64,000 nucleotides of DNA from Anarhynchus alexandrinus (lineage: Eukaryota > Chordata > Aves > Charadriiformes > Charadriidae): contig VUYV01000405.1 of assembly GCA_008711295.1 (NCBI GenBank), positions 216,547 through 280,546 of the forward strand, given 5' to 3'. The translations under genes and the position numbers were made by a program. Positions 54,801 through 60,800 of this stretch are shown here, in pieces. The first letter of the stretch is position 1, and every line of letters begins with the position of its first letter. Under the pieces are notes generated by a model. It saw only the letters and a list, made by a program, of their open reading frames with translations, was not told where the DNA came from and did not search any database.

Positions 54801-57800
54801 AAAGTAAGGCTGAAATATCAACTTGTAGGTAACTTTAATTCAATGCACTGTTAAGAATTAGTGGGAGTAAGGAAGACAAGAAAAAGTTAAGAGAAAATTC
54901 TAGAATTAATATGGTACTCTGTTGTTTTTTTCTTGGGGCCACTTTTCTTCATTTCAGAAGTTCAACTTATAAAGCTATGGGCACCTTAGGTATTTATATT
55001 GGGCATGATTAAAAATCTCTTTTAAATCTCTCCCCTCCTTATACGTTCCAGTGGTATTTTATATGCAGTGTCCAAGACCATGATCTCATATGTAACAAAA
55101 AAAAACCATAAAAAGCATGTAGCATAAAAATAGAAGCCAAAGCACCAAATGATTGCTCAATGACAAAAGGAAAAAAATACTCTAAAAATAGACTAGAGGT
55201 AAACAGGTAAACAAATAAATAGTAAACTAAGGAAACAACAGGGCCATCTCTTAAAAGAAAATTAAAAGCCAATAAGAGATCACATAGGAACATCAGTATG
55301 AAGCGTACTCTTCAGTTTTCAGTTGGAAGGTTTGTTTTGAACAAATATTTAAGCATTCATTTATGCTACAACCTAAATGAAGAGGCAGAAAAAAAAACCT
55401 GGGGGTTTTGCATTTAACACCCAACCCATGAAAACTTGGGGGGGGGGGAGGATTCAGGCACTGAAAATAGAGAGGCATTTGACAAAATTGGTTCACTTTG
55501 AGAGGGACAGAACAGAAGGCAAACAAAATATGTATTTCCAGACAGTGGATCAGCATGTGGTACAGGCTCATTTCAAACACTGCTCTATATATGCTTATCT
55601 TTTACCCAGCCGGCAGTGCCACAAACAAGATATCGCACATGGTAGGACTAAACTACCAGTCTTGAAAGCTTCATTACTGGAAGCTTCAGCTGAGTCTCCA
55701 TGTTATCTACCAACAGTCTGCAACTGTTTTTTCTGGCCTTCTCCACCAGTTTTTAAGTCCGGAAAAGAATACACATATCCATCTCTTTAACAAGGGAGGA
55801 AAGGAAGACTTGAGAAATGAAGACTTCATCCATCTAATTGTCATACGCATTCAAATACCAGAACAAATTAAACAATACATTAACATCCAATCTAAATTAA
55901 TCCTCAGAGGGGACAGCTGATTTAACAGGTAAGAGGGAAGGTGCCAGATATGATTCTTTCAACTTTAAGACTTTGACAGTGAAGGTATAAGAACTACACC
56001 AAATCAAAACAAAAGCAGGAATCTGTTGTCCAATTCTTTCTTCTTCCCTCAAAAAATGGTCTGAGAAGTTATTTCTGGTTATTTGCTTCAAAAACAGTCT
56101 TATTAAAACCAGAAATTTCTTAGAGGGGACCCATTCAGCAGAGGAGCCACAGTGCTTTCGGCTGAATTCTCCATTACCACATGACAGCATGCAAGTGCAT
56201 CACGTTACTTTTGCACCAGGACACTATGATGTGCTGCAGGGAGATGTTCAGGGCAAGGACCTTTTGTACATGCCTGTATTGGAGTGGTATATGTATGCTT
56301 GACCCACGTCACTATCAAAGATGGACTGGATCAACCCTTGAAGTACCTGCCTTCCCACACTATCTGTGCTCTTAAAGAAAAGTTTGTCTGCAGAGGAACT
56401 AAGTGTTTGACATTAAAGTACTTTGAACTTCTGTCTCATATTCCAGTATTTGTGCGTATCCACACAAGTCCATTTAAAGCTGAAGCTACTATCACTAAAC
56501 TAGGCACATTTAAAGATAAGTGCTGCTTCTATCTCCCTTGGCCTTCCTAACAGATCTGAGCTTGACGAACTCTATAGGAAACATTACTGGGAAATTACCT
56601 TTTCCATTTCCTCTTTCAGATGCTTTTCATTCTGCACAGAAAAATCTTTTTGTTTAGTAATCTCCCCCTTTAAATGCTTTATTTCTTCTGAAAGCTCTGC
56701 AATACACTGTTTCTCAGAGTGGAGGAGAGAGAGCTTAGCTTTGTGCTCCTCCTCCAGCACAGACACTCGCTCAGCCACCTCCATTTCAACTTGACATGCT
56801 GCATCTTGAGCACTCTGTAGGCGCAGTTTGGCAATTTCTGAAAAGAAAAAAAAAGAGAGAAAAAAAACCTTAAACCAAACAATAAAAGGAAATTCAGGGA
56901 TTTATTTTCTTTTAACAGGTCCCATTAATGCACAGAAATAAAGCTGAACATTGTTAGTTGTGCAGTTTATCAGTAGCCATACTAGCTACAGACCAACAGG
57001 AGTCCCTTATCAGGATGATTTTGTACTCTGTTCCGCTTTATCACCACCTTTGAAATTTATCAGCCAGAATAATGGGGAAGGATCATGAAACCTGTGGCAG
57101 GAACCCCCTCCCATCAGCAACAGCCACAGGAGCCGACTTTCTTTTTGGACAGAGTAATAGCAAATTTATGCAAGTTTTATCTCCCCTTTTGCACATGCTA
57201 TTTACACAAGACATTTCCCTACAAAGCAGACGGGACAAATCTCTAAACATTCTAAGTTAAGAAGTTATGATATATTGTCCAGTATTATAAATAAATAACT
57301 AATTGACAATAAGAAATATAACTGCAAATTTAAAAAGTTGTACTCATCCTTTTAACCAACACAGAGTGGAATAGCCATGGTGGTTATAGCCATGTGTGTT
57401 ATGTAGCTAACTGTAATTTATGGATGATGAGTTCAAATGTTTGTGTATCATACTATGCTCCCAGAAAGAAGTCAGAGATACAAGAACTGCCATAATCCCT
57501 TACCTGTACCTCAACAATATATACATTTCATACTGAATCAGTACAAGGCAGTATATTTCTATAAATTACAACCTGAAGAAAAGCAGCAACTGTTAAAAAA
57601 TTACACTAACCCATGATCGCACAGGAAGTCTCATTAATTTAGCCATAGGATGAACTGTAACCTGAACTCTACAACAAAAGGTACCTATTACAAATTCTGC
57701 TCCCCCTAAATACTTTCCCTTCTTTGTTGAAAAATTCATCTCCATATGCATGCCAACCAATGGAAAACACATGAAGAAAAAGAAATATTAATGTTAAATG

Positions 57801-60800
57801 AGCAGAGCACTCTCAAACCCACAAAAGGAACACAGCCAGAAGAGGTATGGAACATAGAAGGAGGAAGGCCGACATCACTCCAATCTTCAAAAAAGGCAAG
57901 AAGAAGGACCCAGGGAACTACAGACCAGTTAGTCTCACCTCTGTCCCTGGGAAAGTAATGGAGCGACTCATTCTGGATGTCATCTCCAAACACGCTGAAG
58001 AACAGGAAGTTATTGGAAGTGGTCAACACGGATTTACCAAGGGTAAATCATGCTTGATCAATCCGATAGCCTTCTATGATGTTATAACTGGTTGGCTGGA
58101 TGAGGGGAGAGCAGTAGATGTCATCTACCTTGACTTCAGCAAGGCTTTTGACACTGTCTCCCACAACATCCTCATTAGGAAGCTGAGGAAGTGTGGGCTA
58201 GTGTAAGAGACGACTTGTAAATTCCCTGAAACAAATGGTGAGAGACGGGGGGAGGCCCTCTGAGCCTCACTGAGGAATGTCTCAAACACTCACGAGGACT
58301 TTGTGATATGGCTGTAGCCAAGGGGTGGATAATGTGGAGTCTGGACAATGTAGGCCTTGTGCTCAAAGAACTGACAAGGCTAACACCTTCTTATCTCTTG
58401 TGTGACCCAGGAGAGAAAACTCATCTGAACCACACAGGATGCATCGGGGATGGGGGGGGGGGGNCTCTCTCCACCCAAATCATGCTACACATCACCTGGG
58501 AGGGAGAGAAACCTGAGCATCCTAACAGCGGGGCGGGTTGTACTGATACCACGAAGATAAAAGGGGAAAATAGGTGCCCCTAGAGACCCCTCTTTTTTCC
58601 CCTGGAGAGAGACTTTTTTCCCCTGGAGATCCACAGAGGAGCGCTCCTACAAACCAGAAACCCCCGTTGGCTGGACCAATGCTGGAACCAGGACCAGTGA
58701 TCTCTTTATCTCTCTCTCTCTTTTTCTCTATCCCTCTGTTTCTCTTTCTTCTCTCTTTTTCTTTTAAAGTTAAGTATGTTACGCAAGGCATACCTTACCA
58801 CTCACTATAATTCATGGTATAATTTGTTGTGTATCTGTTGCAAAGTAACACAAGGTGTACTTTACCACTTGCCATACTCTGTTTTACTGTTTGCCATAAT
58901 TTGTTATATACCTAACCAATTATCATGGATATAGTTAAGACATATTAATCACCATGGGAATCTAATAAATGTTTTTGTACGGACCTTGAGAGTTGTCTCA
59001 TCTTAGTCCACACTGTTGGGGATTTGCAAATCTGAGTCACTTCCCCCCCTCTCTTGTGAGTGGGGTGTGACAGCTAGATGAGGAGACAGCAAGGTGGATT
59101 GAGAGCTGGCTGTGTGACAGAACTCAGAGGGTTGTGATCAGTGGCACAGAGTCTAGTTCGAGGCCTGTAACCAGTGGTGTCCCCAGGGGTCAATACTCAG
59201 TCCAAATTTTGTTCGCTATATTCATTAATGACCTGGATGAGGGGACAGAGTGTATCCTCAGCAAGTTTGCTGATGATACCAAACTGGGAGGGGTGGCTAA
59301 CACTCCAGAGGGTCGTGCTGCCATCCAGCGTGACCTGGACAGGCTAGAGAGCGGGGCAGAGAAGAACCTAATGAGGTTCAACAAAAGCAAGTGCAAGGTC
59401 CTGCACCTGGGGAGGAAGAATGCTAAGCACCAGTAGAGGTTAGGGGTGGACCTGCTAGGAAGTAGTTCTGAGGAGAAGGATCTGGGGGTCCTGGTAGATA
59501 GTAAATTATCCATGACCCAGCAATGTGCCCTTGTCGCCAAAAAGGCCAATGGAATCCTGGGCTGCATAGGGAAGAGTGTGGCCAGTAGGTCGAGGGAGGT
59601 CATTCTCCCCCTCTACTCTGCACTGGTGAGGCCATAACTGGAATACTGTGACCAGTTCTGGGCTCCCCAGTTCAAGAGGAACAGGGAACTGCTGGAGAGA
59701 GTCCAGCATAGGGCAACTAAGATGATTGAGAGACTGGAGCATCTCCCTTATGAGGAAAGGCTGAGAGAGCTGGGACTCTTTAGCCTGGAGAAGCTAAGAG
59801 ATGGAGAAGGCTGAGGGGAGACCTTATTACTGCGTACAAGTACCTAAAGGGTGGGTTGAAGGAGGATGGAGCCAGACTCTTTTCAGTGGTTCCCAATGAC
59901 AGGACGAGGGGCAATGGGCACAAGTTGGAACATAGGAAGTTCCATTCGAATACAAGAAAAAACTTCTTTACGGTTAGGGTGACAGAGCACTGGAACAGGC
60001 TGCCCAGGGAGGTTGTGGAGTCCCCTTCTCTGGAGATTTTCAAGACCCGCCTGGATGCAGTCCTGAGTAACGTGCTGTAGGCAATCCTGCTTTGGCAGGG
60101 GAGTTGGACTAGATGATCTCTAGAGGTCCCTTCCAACTCTGAAAATTCCATGATAGAAGCAAGTCTACTCTGTGGAACAGACTGAGAACTGGCCTATTTC
60201 ATGCAAATACAAGAGACATTTAACATAGCTGATGGACAACAATAAGAAATTTTCAAATAATTATTGAGGAATTGACAGTGCTCTTCTAGGCATCAAGAAT
60301 GGAAACCTGATCAACTCCTTTTAGCAACTGCTCCACAGTTGTAGTAGGTTTTACTATGGAATAATCAGTTTTAGATCACCACATTTTTGGAATTGCAACT
60401 CAACGTGCCCATAAAAGTAAAAAAGCAGAGTGCTCAATGTCAGGGATTAACATGTGTGAAGTGTTCCCCATAGTTTAGAGTAAACTAATAAGAAATTGAA
60501 AACTTCTTCAGATAGGCCTTTAAATAGTTAAAGAAAAATTTAAGCCACACAAACAGCTTACCACTCTGTCAGCTCATCTTACCTTTAATATGTTCTTCTG
60601 AAAGTTGGGCACGGAGCTGCTCGAGTTCTAAGCAATGCTTTCTTTTCATTTCCTCAATTTCTGTTATATATTTGTCTGACAGATCCATCTTCATTTTCAT
60701 TAGATGCTCCTTATATTGAAGTGCAAGGAAAGACCTTAAGGAATCTAATTCATGTCTGTCGTGCTCTTTAAGTTGTACCTGCAAACAGACAAGTTCTTCC

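Larger units (their letters stand above)
56838..60582 (-). other. PCNT intron 3/4 (3.7 kb)
   Basis: Dominated by the CR1 at 57845-60155 split by a solo LTR. About 1 kb on the left and 0.4 kb on the right are unrecognised AT-rich sequence. Confidence 0.6.
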
